Shown: positions 16,250 to 26,589, counted from the stretch's first letter. The stretch: DNA of 64,000 nucleotides from JAXMCI01 sp046349435 (GCA_046349435.1 JAXMCI010000030.1:23176-87175), one strand, 5' to 3'. Notes: generated by a model not told the origin, from the sequence alone. Numbers and translations: made by a program.

Positions 16250-17224
16250 TCAGCTCCGGGACAGGGCCAGCCGCGACAGGCCGGCGAACAGATCGGGCGG
16301 CAGCAGCCGCTGCAGCAGCGCGGCGGCGCCGGTGGCCAGGGTCTTGCCGGGCTCCTCGAGCAGCAGCACGGGGCGGAGCCGGAGCGCGCTCGCCAGCAAC
16401 GGCAGGGCCGCCCGGCGGTCGCGGCTGGTGACGGCGCGCCGCGCCAGGTAGCGCAGCTCGCGGGCCCGCGCCTCGTCGCCGTGCATGGCGATGAAGCCCG
16501 GCGCATAGGAGGCGACGGTGGCGCAGACCTGCTCCCAGCTCTCGAGCTGGCGCGTCACGTCGGCCGAGAGCCCGCCGGCATTGATCCGGTAGAGGGTCAG
16601 GTTGCGGCCGACGCCGCGGAAGCCCCAGCCGGTGGTGAGCGCGATGCGGGTCCAGCACTCGACGTCCTCGGAGCGGCGCAGGCTCTCGTCGAAATACCAG
16701 GTGCGGTCGGCGCCTGGCGGCCGGCGGGCGATGTCGTCGAAGACGGCGCGGCGCATCACCGGGACCGAGCCGTTCTTGACCACCCGGCCGGTGAAGACCA
16801 GCCGGGCGTCGACCGGGCCGTCGACCGGCGCCTGGACGATGCCGAGCGGCCGGTCCTGCTCGTCGATCAGGATCGCGCCGTCGTAGCTGACCCCGACCGT
16901 GGGGTGGGCATCGAGGTTGGCGACGTGCAGCGCCAGCTTCTCCGGCAGCCAGCCGTCGTCGGCGTCGAGCAGCGCGACATAGTCGCCGCGGGCGGCCGCG
17001 ATGCCGGTGTTGCGCGCGCCGGCCAGGCCGCGGTTGGCTTGGGCGACGATGCGGATGCGCGGATCGGCGAAGGCGCGGCAGATCGCGACGCTGCCGTCGC
17101 TGCCGCCATCGTCGACGACGATCAACTCGAGGTCGGCGAAACTCTGCGCGAGGACAGACCGAATGGCGGTCGCGACATAGCGCTCGACGTTGTAGACGGG
17201 CATCACGACGCTGACGCGGGGCAT
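16250..17224 (-). CDS. Glycosyltransferase family 2
   Basis: This 324-aa GT-A enzyme opens with the family signature VSVVMPVYNVERYVATAIRS, followed by IVVDDGGSDGS, NRGLAGARNTGIAAARG and the metal/nucleotide-sugar motif LLDADDGW. The C-terminal 90 residues are helical and lack a clear membrane anchor. It is paralogous to the next upstream gene (17252-18193), including the C-terminal part (YLARRA, ALPLLASALR/ATALR). The two probably add different sugars of the same repeat unit. Confidence 0.87.
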   Translation of the reverse strand: MPRVSVVMPVYNVERYVATAIRSVLAQSFADLELIVVDDGGSDGSVAICRAFADPRIRIVAQANRGLAGARNTGIAAARGDYVALLDADDGWLPEKLALHVANLDAHPTVGVSYDGAILIDEQDRPLGIVQAPVDGPVDARLVFTGRVVKNGSVPVMRRAVFDDIARRPPGADRTWYFDESLRRSEDVECWTRIALTTGWGFRGVGRNLTLYRINAGGLSADVTRQLESWEQVCATVASYAPGFIAMHGDEARARELRYLARRAVTSRDRRAALPLLASALRLRPVLLLEEPGKTLATGAAALLQRLLPPDLFAGLSRLALSRS

Positions 17225-17251
17225 GGCACGGATCTCCTGAACGGGGGCGGG

Positions 17252-18193
17252 CTAGCGGCTGAGCGCCGAGCGCAGCAGCTGGCGGGGCATCAGCAGGCTG
17301 GCGGCGACCCCGATCGCGGTCAGCAGCGTGCGGCGCGGCCGCTCGGCCAGCAGGGCGAGGGGGTCGCAGCGCAGCGCCGTGGCCAGGTGGCGGCCGGCGC
17401 AGCCGGCGGGCTTGCCGAGCCGCAGCGCGCGGCGCGCCAGGTAGCGGTGGTAGAGGGCACGGGCGCGCGGCTCGACGGCCGCCACGGTGCGCGGCGCCTT
17501 GGCCCGGGCCTGGCCCAGCATTGCCTCCCAGCCGCCCAGCATGCGGTCGAGGTCGGCCGACAGCCCCTCGTCCGAGGTACGGTAGTCGACCAGCACGTCG
17601 TCGATGCCCTCGATCTCCCAGCTCGAGCTGGTCAGCACGCGCACCAGCCACTCCTGGTCCTCGGCATGGCGCAGCGTCTCGTCGAAGCTGCCGACCACGC
17701 CGAAGAGCTCGCGCCGCACCACCATGTTGGAGGTGGTGCAGACCGGGTTCTCGCCGAGCAGGTCGATCAGCGCCAGCCGGCCCTCGGCGCTGGAGACGCG
17801 CCCGGGCGCCGAGAGGCGCGGGTCGAAGAACTGGATCCGGGCGAAGGAGACGCCGACCGACTCGTCGCCCTCGAGATGGGCGCGGTGGGCGGCGAGCTTG
17901 CCCATGTGCCAGCGGTCGTCGGCGTCGAGGAAGGCGACGAAGCGGCCGCGCGACCGGGCGATGCCGAGGTTGCGGGTCGCCGACGGGCCGGCATTGGCGC
18001 GGCGGATCACGGTGATGCGCGGATCGACGGCGGCGAGCTCGGCGGCGACGGCGTGGCTGCCGTCGGTCGAGCCGTCGTCGACCACGATCACCTCGAAGTC
18101 GCCGTCGCTCTGGCCGAGCACGGAGGTCAGGGCCGTCCACAGCGTCGCGGCGGCGTTGTAGCAGGGAACGATCACGGAGAAGGTCGGCGACAT
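17252..18193 (-). CDS. Glycosyltransferase family 2
   Basis: This 313-aa GT-A enzyme contains FSVIVPCYNAAATLWTALTS, VVDDGSTDGSH, NAGPSATRNLGIARSRG and FLDADDRW. The ATG at 18193 follows a predicted sigma-54 promoter by about 40 nt, so this is the first gene of the leftward three-gene glycosyltransferase operon (17252, 16250, 15213). The longer open frame upstream is GC-driven and was discarded. Confidence 0.87.
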   Translation of the reverse strand: MSPTFSVIVPCYNAAATLWTALTSVLGQSDGDFEVIVVDDGSTDGSHAVAAELAAVDPRITVIRRANAGPSATRNLGIARSRGRFVAFLDADDRWHMGKLAAHRAHLEGDESVGVSFARIQFFDPRLSAPGRVSSAEGRLALIDLLGENPVCTTSNMVVRRELFGVVGSFDETLRHAEDQEWLVRVLTSSSWEIEGIDDVLVDYRTSDEGLSADLDRMLGGWEAMLGQARAKAPRTVAAVEPRARALYHRYLARRALRLGKPAGCAGRHLATALRCDPLALLAERPRRTLLTAIGVAASLLMPRQLLRSALSR

Positions 18194-18233
18194 GGCGGGT
18201 CTCCCGGGCTGGATGCTGGTCCTGGCTCCGGTC

Positions 18234-18249
18234 TTCAAGATGCGGGCCA
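18234..18249 (-). promoter_or_regulatory. Sigma-54 (-24/-12) promoter candidate for glycosyltransferase operon
   Basis: On the minus strand the sequence reads TGGCCCG-CATC-TTGAA, matching the TGGCACG-N4-TTGCW consensus in order and spacing; the last C is A. The predicted start lies about 30 nt before the ATG at 18193. The same arrangement recurs at 20099-20114. Confidence 0.65.
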
Positions 18250-18651
18250 GCCGGCGCGCGAGCCGGACCCGGCGGAAATCGCCGGAATCCCCGCTTCCGG
18301 CGCGGGCGTGCCGATCGCCGGCCGGCGCGGAACGGGAGAGGCGGCGGTTTCTGCACCGGCTGCGTTGCAGGAAGCGAGCGCATCCGGCGCGGCATCGGCC
18401 ACCATGCGGCGGAGCAGGCCGGGATCCTCCCGCGGCAGGTCGACGAGCGCCCGCGCAGGCGGCGAAGCGCGCGGGATCCTGGCCGCCAGAGCTGCGGGAA
18501 CAGCGCCACCAGGCCGCGCCGCCCGGCGCGCGGCAGGCCGGGTCCGGCGTCTTGCCGGCGAGCGCCGCCGCCAGGTCGACGCCGACCCGGGCGCCGAGGG
18601 CAGGACCCGAATCGGCTGCAGCGGGCGGCGCGGCGCCAGCGGCCCCGACCA
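18250..18651. other. Non-coding stretch, about 400 nt
   Basis: This lies between the stop of the flippase gene (18652) and the sigma-54 promoter of the glycosyltransferase operon. I see no convincing gene: the open frames here are out-of-phase GC artefacts without family features or ribosome sites. The stretch could hold binding sites for the sigma-54 activator, which act from upstream, but I could not identify a repeated operator. Confidence 0.5.
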
Positions 18652-20058
18652 TCAGGCGCGTCGCCCTCGCTCATCTTCATGACGCGCAGCCGCGGCGGGC
18701 GCCGCCGCGGCTGCCTGCAGCAGCTGCCGCGGGGCACGCAGCGCGTAGAGGGTGAGCACGCCGCCCTGGACCACCAGGACGGCGGCGGCGACGCCGATCA
18801 CGCCCGCCGCGGCGCCGGCGAGGAGCCCGACGACCAGCAGCAGTGTGAGCGTCGCCTGCCAGCGCAGCTCGATTTCCGGCCGCCCGGCCGCCCGCATCAG
18901 CTGCGAGCAGGTGACTGCGAAGGGCCGGGCAAGGGCGGAAAGGCCGATCAGCATCAGCACCGGCACCGCCTCCGACCAGCGCGCGCCGAACACCAGCGGC
19001 ACGTAGACCGGCGCCAGCGCCACCTGCAGCAGGATCACCGGCACGGTCAGCAGCGCGATGATCCGCAAGGTGCGGCGGAACCGCTCGGCGAGCGCCACCG
19101 GGTCATGCCTGACCTCGCAAAAATGTGGATAGATCGCGACCCCGAAGGAGCCGATCAGGCCGAGCGTGAGGCCGAGCCCGGCATTGTAGGCGAAGTAGTA
19201 AAGGCCGAGCGCGCGCGCACCGAGCAGGTAGCCCACGAAAAGGTTGTCGATATTGGCCTGCAGAGTGGTCAGCAGCTCGGTCCCGACGACGCTGCGGCTG
19301 AAGCGCAGGATCTCGCGCCAGCCGGCCAGCGACCAGCGCCGCATCGGGCGCCAGGGATGGGCATAGCGCAGCCCGATCACCCAGATCGGCGCGACCAGCA
19401 GCTTCGGCAGGACGATCGCCCACATGCCGAGCCCGGCCAGGGCGAGGGCGGCCGTGAGCAGATTGTCGGTCACCACCTGCACCGCGCCGGTCAGCGCGAT
19501 GCGGCCGAGCCGGCCCTGGCGCTGCAGCATGGCGCACTGCATGCTGCACAGCGGGGTGGCGAGATAGATGAGGCCCATCAGCGCCACCGGGAGGGCGAGA
19601 TCGCCGTCCTGGTAGGCCCAGGCGATCGGCAGCGCGAGCATCGCCTGCAGCACGAGCAGCCCGCCGCAGACGATCCAGGTGAGGGTCTGCGCCGTCTCGG
19701 CGACCTGGGCGACCTCGTCCTCGCCGGCCTGCACCACCTTGGCGGCGATGCCGTTGCGGGTGAACAGGGCGACCAGCTCGTAGACGGTGAGGACGATCGC
19801 CGCGAGCCCGTAGTCGTGCGGCGTCAGCAGGCGGGCGAGCAGCACGGTGGTGGCGAGGCGCGAGATGCGGATCGCGAGCTGCGCCCCGCCCATCGAGCCG
19901 AGGTTGCGCCCGAAGCGGCTGGCCAGCAGCGCGCGAACGCCGGCCAGCGCCGGCGCGACGGCGATCCGGCCGCGCCACGAGGCCGGCCAGAGCGAGCCGC
20001 TTTCTGCGGCGGGATGCGTCTGGCGGGCGAAGGGGGCGGCAAGCGAACGCGACAGCAT
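18652..20058 (-). CDS. Polysaccharide flippase, Wzx/MOP-type oligosaccharide exporter
   Basis: This 468-aa membrane protein has about 12-13 hydrophobic segments and the polysaccharide-synthesis/MviN-like pattern: LGSMGGAQLAIRISRLATTVLLARLLTPHDYGLAAI at about residues 53-88, and NIDNLFVGYLLGARALGLYYFAYN mid-protein. It would move lipid-linked repeat units across the inner membrane for polymerisation. No polymerase (Wzy), chain-length regulator or export porin is encoded in this window, so the rest of the pathway is elsewhere. The start at 20058 fits the predicted sigma-54 promoter. Confidence 0.87.
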   Translation of the reverse strand: MLSRSLAAPFARQTHPAAESGSLWPASWRGRIAVAPALAGVRALLASRFGRNLGSMGGAQLAIRISRLATTVLLARLLTPHDYGLAAIVLTVYELVALFTRNGIAAKVVQAGEDEVAQVAETAQTLTWIVCGGLLVLQAMLALPIAWAYQDGDLALPVALMGLIYLATPLCSMQCAMLQRQGRLGRIALTGAVQVVTDNLLTAALALAGLGMWAIVLPKLLVAPIWVIGLRYAHPWRPMRRWSLAGWREILRFSRSVVGTELLTTLQANIDNLFVGYLLGARALGLYYFAYNAGLGLTLGLIGSFGVAIYPHFCEVRHDPVALAERFRRTLRIIALLTVPVILLQVALAPVYVPLVFGARWSEAVPVLMLIGLSALARPFAVTCSQLMRAAGRPEIELRWQATLTLLLVVGLLAGAAAGVIGVAAAVLVVQGGVLTLYALRAPRQLLQAAAAAPAAAARHEDERGRRA

Positions 20059-20098
20059 GGCACTCTCCGGGAAAAAGCCGCTTCGGCGGCGTCCACTC

Positions 20099-20114
20099 TT
20101 CAAGTTCCGGGCCA
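20099..20114 (-). promoter_or_regulatory. Sigma-54 (-24/-12) promoter candidate for the flippase gene
   Basis: The minus strand reads TGGCCCG-GAAC-TTGAA with correct -24/-12 spacing. The predicted start lies about 30 nt before the ATG at 20058. It is nearly identical to the element at 18234-18249, including the flanking CGGC and GA. Confidence 0.65.
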
Positions 20115-20305
20115 GCCGCGGCACCGGCCGGCATTCCTGCGATCGCCGCGGCGCCACCGCTGCTCCCGACCGCCGCGGAACGGGTGAGCCCTCCCAGGCT
20201 GCGCGGCCCGACCATCGCGCCTCGCGTCGCACCCAAGCCGGGGGTACGGGGAGACGGAGCACGGCAATGCCCGAAACACGTGGATTCTATCGCTGCCGGC
20301 CCGGC

Positions 20306-20321
20306 TGGCACGGGCGATGCG
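20306..20321 (+). promoter_or_regulatory. Sigma-54 (-24/-12) promoter candidate for the WecG-PGT fusion gene
   Basis: The plus strand reads TGGCACG-GGCG-ATGCG, a near-perfect match to TGGCACG-N4-TTGCW. The predicted start is about 26 nt before the ATG at 20358. This supports that ATG over the in-frame upstream start at 20184. Confidence 0.7.
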
Positions 20322-20357
20322 AAAGCGACCGCCGACACGCCTGTACCGGAGGACCCG

Positions 20358-21788
20358 ATGCTCACCACCGCCATCCCGCTGCCCGGCAAGACCGCCTGGA
20401 CCCGTGCCGCCGCCGGCGCCAGCTCCGCCCAGGGCGGCCTGCCGACCGTCGACCTGTTCGGCCTGCCGCTGGTCGACGCGCCGATGCGCCGCACGCTCGA
20501 CCACATCATGGTCGGGCTGGAGGCCGGGGCGCAGAGCCACATCGCCTTCGTCAATGCACATTGCGTCAACGTCGCCCAGGGCGATGCGGAGTACCGGCTC
20601 GCCCTCGGGCGTGCGGCGCGACTGCTGCCGGATGGCTCCGGCCTCGCCCTTGCGGCCGGGCTGCAGGGCCAGCGCTTCGCCGCCAACCTCAACGGCACCG
20701 ACCTGGTGCCGCTGCTCTGCCGGCGGCTGGCGCGGGCCGGCCGCTCGGTGTTCCTGCTCGGCGGCCGCCCCGGCGTCGCCGAGGCGGCGGCGGCCGAGCT
20801 GCAGCGCCGCGCCCCCGGCCTGACCGTGGCGGGCACCCGCGACGGCTACTTCGCGCCGGAGGACGAGGCCGCGGTGATCGAGCAGGTCAACCGCTCCGAG
20901 GCCGACGTGCTGCTGGTCGCCTTCGGCGTGCCGCGGCAGGAGCTGTGGATCGACCGCAACCTGGCGCGCCTCGCCGCGCCGCTGGTGATGGGCGTGGGCG
21001 GCCTGTTCGACTTCATGTCGGGCCGCATCCCGCGGGCGCCCAGGGCGCTGCGCCGGCTCGGGCTGGAATGGACCTGGCGCTTCTGGCAGGAGCCGCGCCG
21101 CATGTTCGGCCGCTACATCCTCGGCAACCCGCGCTTCGTCGGCCGCGCGGTGCGGGAGGCGGCCCCCGCCGTCCGCCGCCGCGCCGATCTCGGGCTGAAG
21201 CGCGGCCTCGACGTCGCGGTCGCCGGCGGCGCGCTGCTGGCGCTGGCGCCGGCGCTGGCGGCCCTGGCGGTCGCCGTGCGGCTGGACTCGCAGGGCCCGG
21301 CGCTGTTCCGCCAGACCAGGGTCGGCGAGAACGGCCGGACCTTCACGCTCTACAAGTTCCGCTCGATGTACGTCGACGCCGAGGCCCGGCGCGCCGCCCT
21401 GCAGGCGCAGAACCAGCATGGCGAGGCGGGCGTCACCTTCAAGATGAAGCGCGACCCGCGCATTACCCGGGTCGGCCGCTGGCTGCGCCGCTTCTCGCTC
21501 GACGAGGTGCCGCAGCTGTGGAACGTGCTGAAGGGCGACATGTCGCTGGTCGGCTCGCGCCCGCCGCTGCCCAGCGAGGTGGCGCGCTACACCCCGGCGC
21601 AGTGGGCGCGGCTGGCGGGACGGCCGGGGCTGACCGGCCTGTGGCAGGTGTCCGGCCGCGCCGAGATTCCGTTCGAGCGCCAGGTCGAGATGGACGTCGA
21701 CTACCTCCGCCGCCGTACCATCCTGCTCGACCTCGCCATCCTGTTGCGCACCGTCCCGGCCGTGCTCGGCGGCCGCGGCGCCTACTGA
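20358..21788 (+). CDS. Fused WecG/TagA/CpsF glycosyltransferase and polyprenyl-phosphate sugar transferase
   Basis: This 476-aa protein has two enzymatic parts. Residues about 30-205 are a GT26 WecG/TagA/CpsF domain (FVNAHCVNVAQ, LLPDGSGLALAA, FLLGGRPGVAE, AFGVPRQELWI). Residues about 270-476 are an initiating sugar-phosphate transferase of the WbaP/WcaJ type: one hydrophobic segment, then TLYKFRSMYVDAE, LRRFSLDEVPQLWNVLKGDM, SLVGSRPPLP and RPGLTGLWQVSGR. One polypeptide could therefore load the first sugar onto undecaprenyl phosphate and add the second. GGAGG precedes the ATG. The fusion order places the second-step enzyme N-terminal. Confidence 0.88.
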   Translation: MLTTAIPLPGKTAWTRAAAGASSAQGGLPTVDLFGLPLVDAPMRRTLDHIMVGLEAGAQSHIAFVNAHCVNVAQGDAEYRLALGRAARLLPDGSGLALAAGLQGQRFAANLNGTDLVPLLCRRLARAGRSVFLLGGRPGVAEAAAAELQRRAPGLTVAGTRDGYFAPEDEAAVIEQVNRSEADVLLVAFGVPRQELWIDRNLARLAAPLVMGVGGLFDFMSGRIPRAPRALRRLGLEWTWRFWQEPRRMFGRYILGNPRFVGRAVREAAPAVRRRADLGLKRGLDVAVAGGALLALAPALAALAVAVRLDSQGPALFRQTRVGENGRTFTLYKFRSMYVDAEARRAALQAQNQHGEAGVTFKMKRDPRITRVGRWLRRFSLDEVPQLWNVLKGDMSLVGSRPPLPSEVARYTPAQWARLAGRPGLTGLWQVSGRAEIPFERQVEMDVDYLRRRTILLDLAILLRTVPAVLGGRGAY

Positions 21789-21826
21789 GCGCCACCCATC
21801 GCACACCGGTCAGCGAGGCTCGGACC

Positions 21827-22090
21827 ATGGACATCGACGGCAAGCTGCCCCAGGGCTACATCGTGATCTGCGCACACGGCCATCCCGCCAGGAGCTTCCT
21901 GGTGAAGCGGCTCGGCCCTTCGGTCGAATGCCCGGAATGCGGCCGCACCGCGCTCTCGACCGAGCTCGCCGGCGCCTACCACGCCCGCTTCGCGGCCGCG
22001 GCCCGGCGACAGCCGATGCCGGCGGCAGCCGGGTGGCCGGTCCCCGGCCGCCCCGACGATCCACCTCCACGATTGCGGCTGGGGCTTTGA
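21827..22090 (+). CDS. Small zinc-ribbon-like protein of unknown function
   Basis: This 87-aa protein has an N-terminal CAHGH and, 18 residues on, CPECG, which together could bind one zinc ion. The rest is Ala/Arg/Pro-rich and probably disordered. I do not recognise a family. It lies 38 nt after the sugar-transferase fusion and before the hybrid kinase, on the same strand, so a link to EPS control is possible. The start is the first ATG before the motif. Confidence 0.55.
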   Translation: MDIDGKLPQGYIVICAHGHPARSFLVKRLGPSVECPECGRTALSTELAGAYHARFAAAARRQPMPAAAGWPVPGRPDDPPPRLRLGL

Positions 22091-22247
22091 CCCATTCTGC
22101 AATGGAATAGTGCATAGTGGGAGGCCTGCGGACAGCCGGCGGGCCGGAGACGGTCCGATTCAGCCGAAAATGGGACATCCGGCGACCTGCAGAGGCTGGC
22201 TCGATTCCTGCGTTCCGCCATGCCGCGACGATGTGGAGCTGGACGCG

Positions 22248-24290
22248 ATGGGTCACATGCCGGCAGGGCGACCGGAGAACGAGGCGGAGCGGCTCGCCGC
22301 GCTGCATCGCACGGCGCTCCTCGACACCCCGCCGGAGGAGCGCTTCGACCGCCTGACCCGGCTGGCCGCCGGGCTGCTCGGCACCCGAACGGCGCTGATC
22401 TCGCTGGTCGACCGCGACCGCCAGTGGTTCAAGTCCGCCTACGGCCTGGACGTCGCCGAGACGCCGCGCGACCTCGCCTTCTGCGCCCATGCGATCCTCG
22501 ACCGCGGCCCGTTCGTCGTGCTCGACGCCGCCGCCGATCCGCGCTTCTCCGAGAACCCGCTGGTGACGGGCCGCCCCGGCGTCCGCTTCTATGCCGGGGC
22601 GCCGCTCACCGACCGCGACGGGCAGGCGCTCGGCACGCTGTGCATCATCGACCCCGCCCCGCGCGAGGCCTTCAGCCCGCGCGAGGAGGCGGTGCTGCTC
22701 GACCTCGCCGCCCTGGTGGCGGACGAGATCGAGCTGCGGCAGACGCTGAGCGCGCTCGCCGCCGCCGAGACGGCGCTGCGGCAGGCCAAGGACGACGCCG
22801 AGGCGGCGAACGCCGCCAAGAGCGAGTTCCTGGCGATGATCAGCCACGAGATGCGCACGCCGCTGAACGGCATCCTCGGCGCGCTCGGCCTGATCGCCGA
22901 TTCACCGCTCGACAAGGAGCAGGCGCACCTCGCCGGGGTCGCCCAGCGCTCGGCCGATGCGCTGCTGGCGCTGATCAGCGACGTGCTCGACCTCGCCAGG
23001 ATCGAGGCCGGCCGCCTCGACATCGAGCGCGCCGCCTTCGCGCCGCGGGAGATCGCCGGCGACGTGGTCGAGATGCTGCGCTGCCAGGCGCAGGCCAAGG
23101 GGCTGGCCTTCGGCCTGCAGGTTTCCCCGGCGGTGCCGGAGCGGCTGACCAGCGACCCCGACCGCATCCGCCAGGTGCTGCTGAACCTGGCGGCCAACGC
23201 GATCAAGTTCACCGAGCGGGGCAGCGTGACGATCGAGCTCGGCTACGCCGCAGCCGACGGCCCGGGGGGCCGGCTGCGGCTCGCCGTGGTCGACACCGGG
23301 ATCGGCATCGCCGAGGCGCAGCGCACGCTGCTGTTCCAGCCCTTCGCCCAGCTCGATTCCTCGCGCCGCCGCCGCTTCGGCGGCAGCGGCCTCGGTCTCG
23401 CCATCTGCCGCCGCCTGATCGAGCTGCTCGGCGGCATCATCGGGGTCGAGAGCGCGCCCGGCGAGGGCAGCCGGTTCTGGGCCGAGCTGCCGGTCATGGT
23501 CGCCGAGGCCGCCCCGGGCGCGCCGCCGGAGGCCGAGCCGGCCGCCCTGGAGGGGCGCATCCTGCTGGTCGAGGACAGCCAGACCAACGCGCTGGTCGCC
23601 CGCACCCTGCTCGAGCGCAAGGGCGCGCGGGTCGACCATGTCGGCGACGGCGTGCAGGCGCTGGCCGCCCTGCAGGAGCGGCCCTACGACCGGGTGCTGA
23701 TGGACGTCGCCATGCCCGAGATGGACGGCATCGAGGCGACGCGCCGGATCCGCGCCCTGAGCGGCCCGACGGGCCGCCTGCCGATCCTCGGGATGAGCGC
23801 GCACGCGCTGGCCGGCGACGCCCAGGCCTGCCGGGCGGCCGGCATGGACGGCTATCTCACCAAGCCGCTGCAGCGCGGCTCCTTCCTCGCCGCCGTCGGC
23901 ACCGCGCTGGCCGCGCGGCGGCCGGCGTCCGCCACGGCGCCGGCCGCGCCGCTGATCGACGCCGCCCAGGTCGGCGAGATCTGGGGCGGCATGGAGCCCG
24001 AGATCTACCGCGAGATCGTCCAGGTGTTCATCGCCGAGCTCGAGCAGCGGCTGACGCGCATGGAGAGCGCCGCGGCGGTCGGCGAGAGCCAGGCGCTGGC
24101 GCGCCAGGCCCATGCCATCAAGGGCGCCGCGGCCAATGTCGGCGCCCTGCCGCTCTCGGCCGCCGCGGCCGAGCTCGAGCGCGACCCTGCCACCGACGAT
24201 CCGGCGGCGGCGCGCCGCCGGGTTGCCACGCTCACCGACCTCGCCCGGCGCACCATGAACGCGCTCGCCGGGCTCGATCTGCAACCCTAG
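22248..24290 (+). CDS. Hybrid histidine kinase: GAF, HisKA, HATPase, REC, Hpt
   Basis: This 680-aa cytoplasmic sensor kinase has no membrane segments. It contains a GAF domain (about 20-165; DRDRQWFKSAYGLDVAETPR), a short coiled coil, HisKA with H200 (ISHEMRTPLNG), an HATPase domain (NLAANAIKF; GTGIGIA-type and GGSGLGLAIC boxes), a receiver with D486 (LMDVAMPEMDG) and an Hpt domain with H622 (QAHAIKGAAAN). The layout predicts an internal phosphorelay. The regulator gene follows 14 nt downstream and is the obvious target. I chose the ATG at 22248, with GGAG 9-10 nt upstream. An AT-rich patch near 22095-22118 is the likely promoter area. Confidence 0.87.
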   Translation: MGHMPAGRPENEAERLAALHRTALLDTPPEERFDRLTRLAAGLLGTRTALISLVDRDRQWFKSAYGLDVAETPRDLAFCAHAILDRGPFVVLDAAADPRFSENPLVTGRPGVRFYAGAPLTDRDGQALGTLCIIDPAPREAFSPREEAVLLDLAALVADEIELRQTLSALAAAETALRQAKDDAEAANAAKSEFLAMISHEMRTPLNGILGALGLIADSPLDKEQAHLAGVAQRSADALLALISDVLDLARIEAGRLDIERAAFAPREIAGDVVEMLRCQAQAKGLAFGLQVSPAVPERLTSDPDRIRQVLLNLAANAIKFTERGSVTIELGYAAADGPGGRLRLAVVDTGIGIAEAQRTLLFQPFAQLDSSRRRRFGGSGLGLAICRRLIELLGGIIGVESAPGEGSRFWAELPVMVAEAAPGAPPEAEPAALEGRILLVEDSQTNALVARTLLERKGARVDHVGDGVQALAALQERPYDRVLMDVAMPEMDGIEATRRIRALSGPTGRLPILGMSAHALAGDAQACRAAGMDGYLTKPLQRGSFLAAVGTALAARRPASATAPAAPLIDAAQVGEIWGGMEPEIYREIVQVFIAELEQRLTRMESAAAVGESQALARQAHAIKGAAANVGALPLSAAAAELERDPATDDPAAARRRVATLTDLARRTMNALAGLDLQP

Positions 24291-24304
24291 ACCAGCGACC
24301 GGCC

Positions 24305-25756
<1,452 letters not shown>

Positions 25757-25759
25757 CCG

Positions 25760-26521
25760 CTACGCGACCCAGCGCCAGGCCAGCACCAGCAGCAGGCCGG
25801 CATTGAGGATCATCACCGCCGGCGCCAGCCGGGCGGCGAGCCCGCGCCAGCGGCCGATCCAGCCGCCGAGGAAGCCGACCGCCACCAGCATCGGCAGGGT
25901 GCCGAGGCCGAAGGCCAGCATCGCGGCGGCGGCGGAAGCGGGCGAGGCGCTGGCCGCCGCGGCGGCGAGCGCGCCGTAGAGCAGGCCGCAGGGAATGAAG
26001 CCCAGCAGCAGCCCGAGGGCGTAGCCGCGCCCAGGGCCGGGCGCCAGCAGCGGCCGGGCGAGCCGCGAGACCAGCCCGGCCCAGCGCCGACCCGCCGCAG
26101 AGCCCGTCGCCGGCACCAGCCCGAGCCGGGCGGCGCCGACCAGGAGGAAGCCGAGCGCCGCCAGCACCAGCAGCGCCGCCGAGACGGCCCGGGCGTCGAT
26201 CAGCCGGCCGATCCCGCCGGCCGCGCCGGCCGCCACCGCGGCCAGCCCGGCATAGGTGGTCAGCCGCCCGAGGTGATAAGGCAGCAGCAGGGCGCCCTTG
26301 AGCCGGCGCAGCTCGCCGCCGGGACCGGCCGCCATGCCGGCCAGCCGGCCGCCCGCCTGGGCCAGCACGAAGGGGCCGCACATGCCCGCGCAATGGGTCG
26401 GGCTGCCGAGCAGGCCGGCGAGGAACAGGCTCGCCAGCAGCCCGCCATGGGCCGACGCGATGTGGCCACAGCCGGCCAGCCCGCTCGCCAGCAGCGCGCT
26501 CAGCATGCCCGCCTGGTCCAT
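25760..26521 (-). CDS. SafE/DsbD_2-like membrane protein linked to cbb3 oxidase assembly
   Basis: This 253-aa protein has about six hydrophobic segments and the family marker SPTHCAGMCGPFVLA near residue 40, plus LLLGFIPCGLLYGAL. Members of this sulfite exporter TauE/SafE-like (UreH/DsbD_2) group commonly sit beside ccoGHIS and are proposed to help copper or redox handling during cbb3 biogenesis. It reads away from the oxidase operon, with an FNR/FixK box in the shared upstream region. The two cysteines of CAGMC and the one in PCG could handle metal or thiols, which is inference. Confidence 0.75.
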   Translation of the reverse strand: MDQAGMLSALLASGLAGCGHIASAHGGLLASLFLAGLLGSPTHCAGMCGPFVLAQAGGRLAGMAAGPGGELRRLKGALLLPYHLGRLTTYAGLAAVAAGAAGGIGRLIDARAVSAALLVLAALGFLLVGAARLGLVPATGSAAGRRWAGLVSRLARPLLAPGPGRGYALGLLLGFIPCGLLYGALAAAAASASPASAAAAMLAFGLGTLPMLVAVGFLGGWIGRWRGLAARLAPAVMILNAGLLLVLAWRWVA

Positions 26522-26575
26522 CGCCCGCCTCGTTCCCGAACGCCGCGACACTGGGCGCCGCGAGGCTCCGCGACC

Positions 26576-26589
26576 TTGATCCAGATCAA
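26576..26589. promoter_or_regulatory. FNR/FixK-type box (TTGAT-N4-ATCAA)
   Basis: TTGATCCAGATCAA is a perfect dyad match to the FNR/FnrN/FixK consensus. It lies between the leftward SafE-like gene (55 nt from its ATG) and the rightward gene at 26661 that begins the cbb3 operon (71 nt). It could serve both directions and implies induction under low oxygen. Confidence 0.88.
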
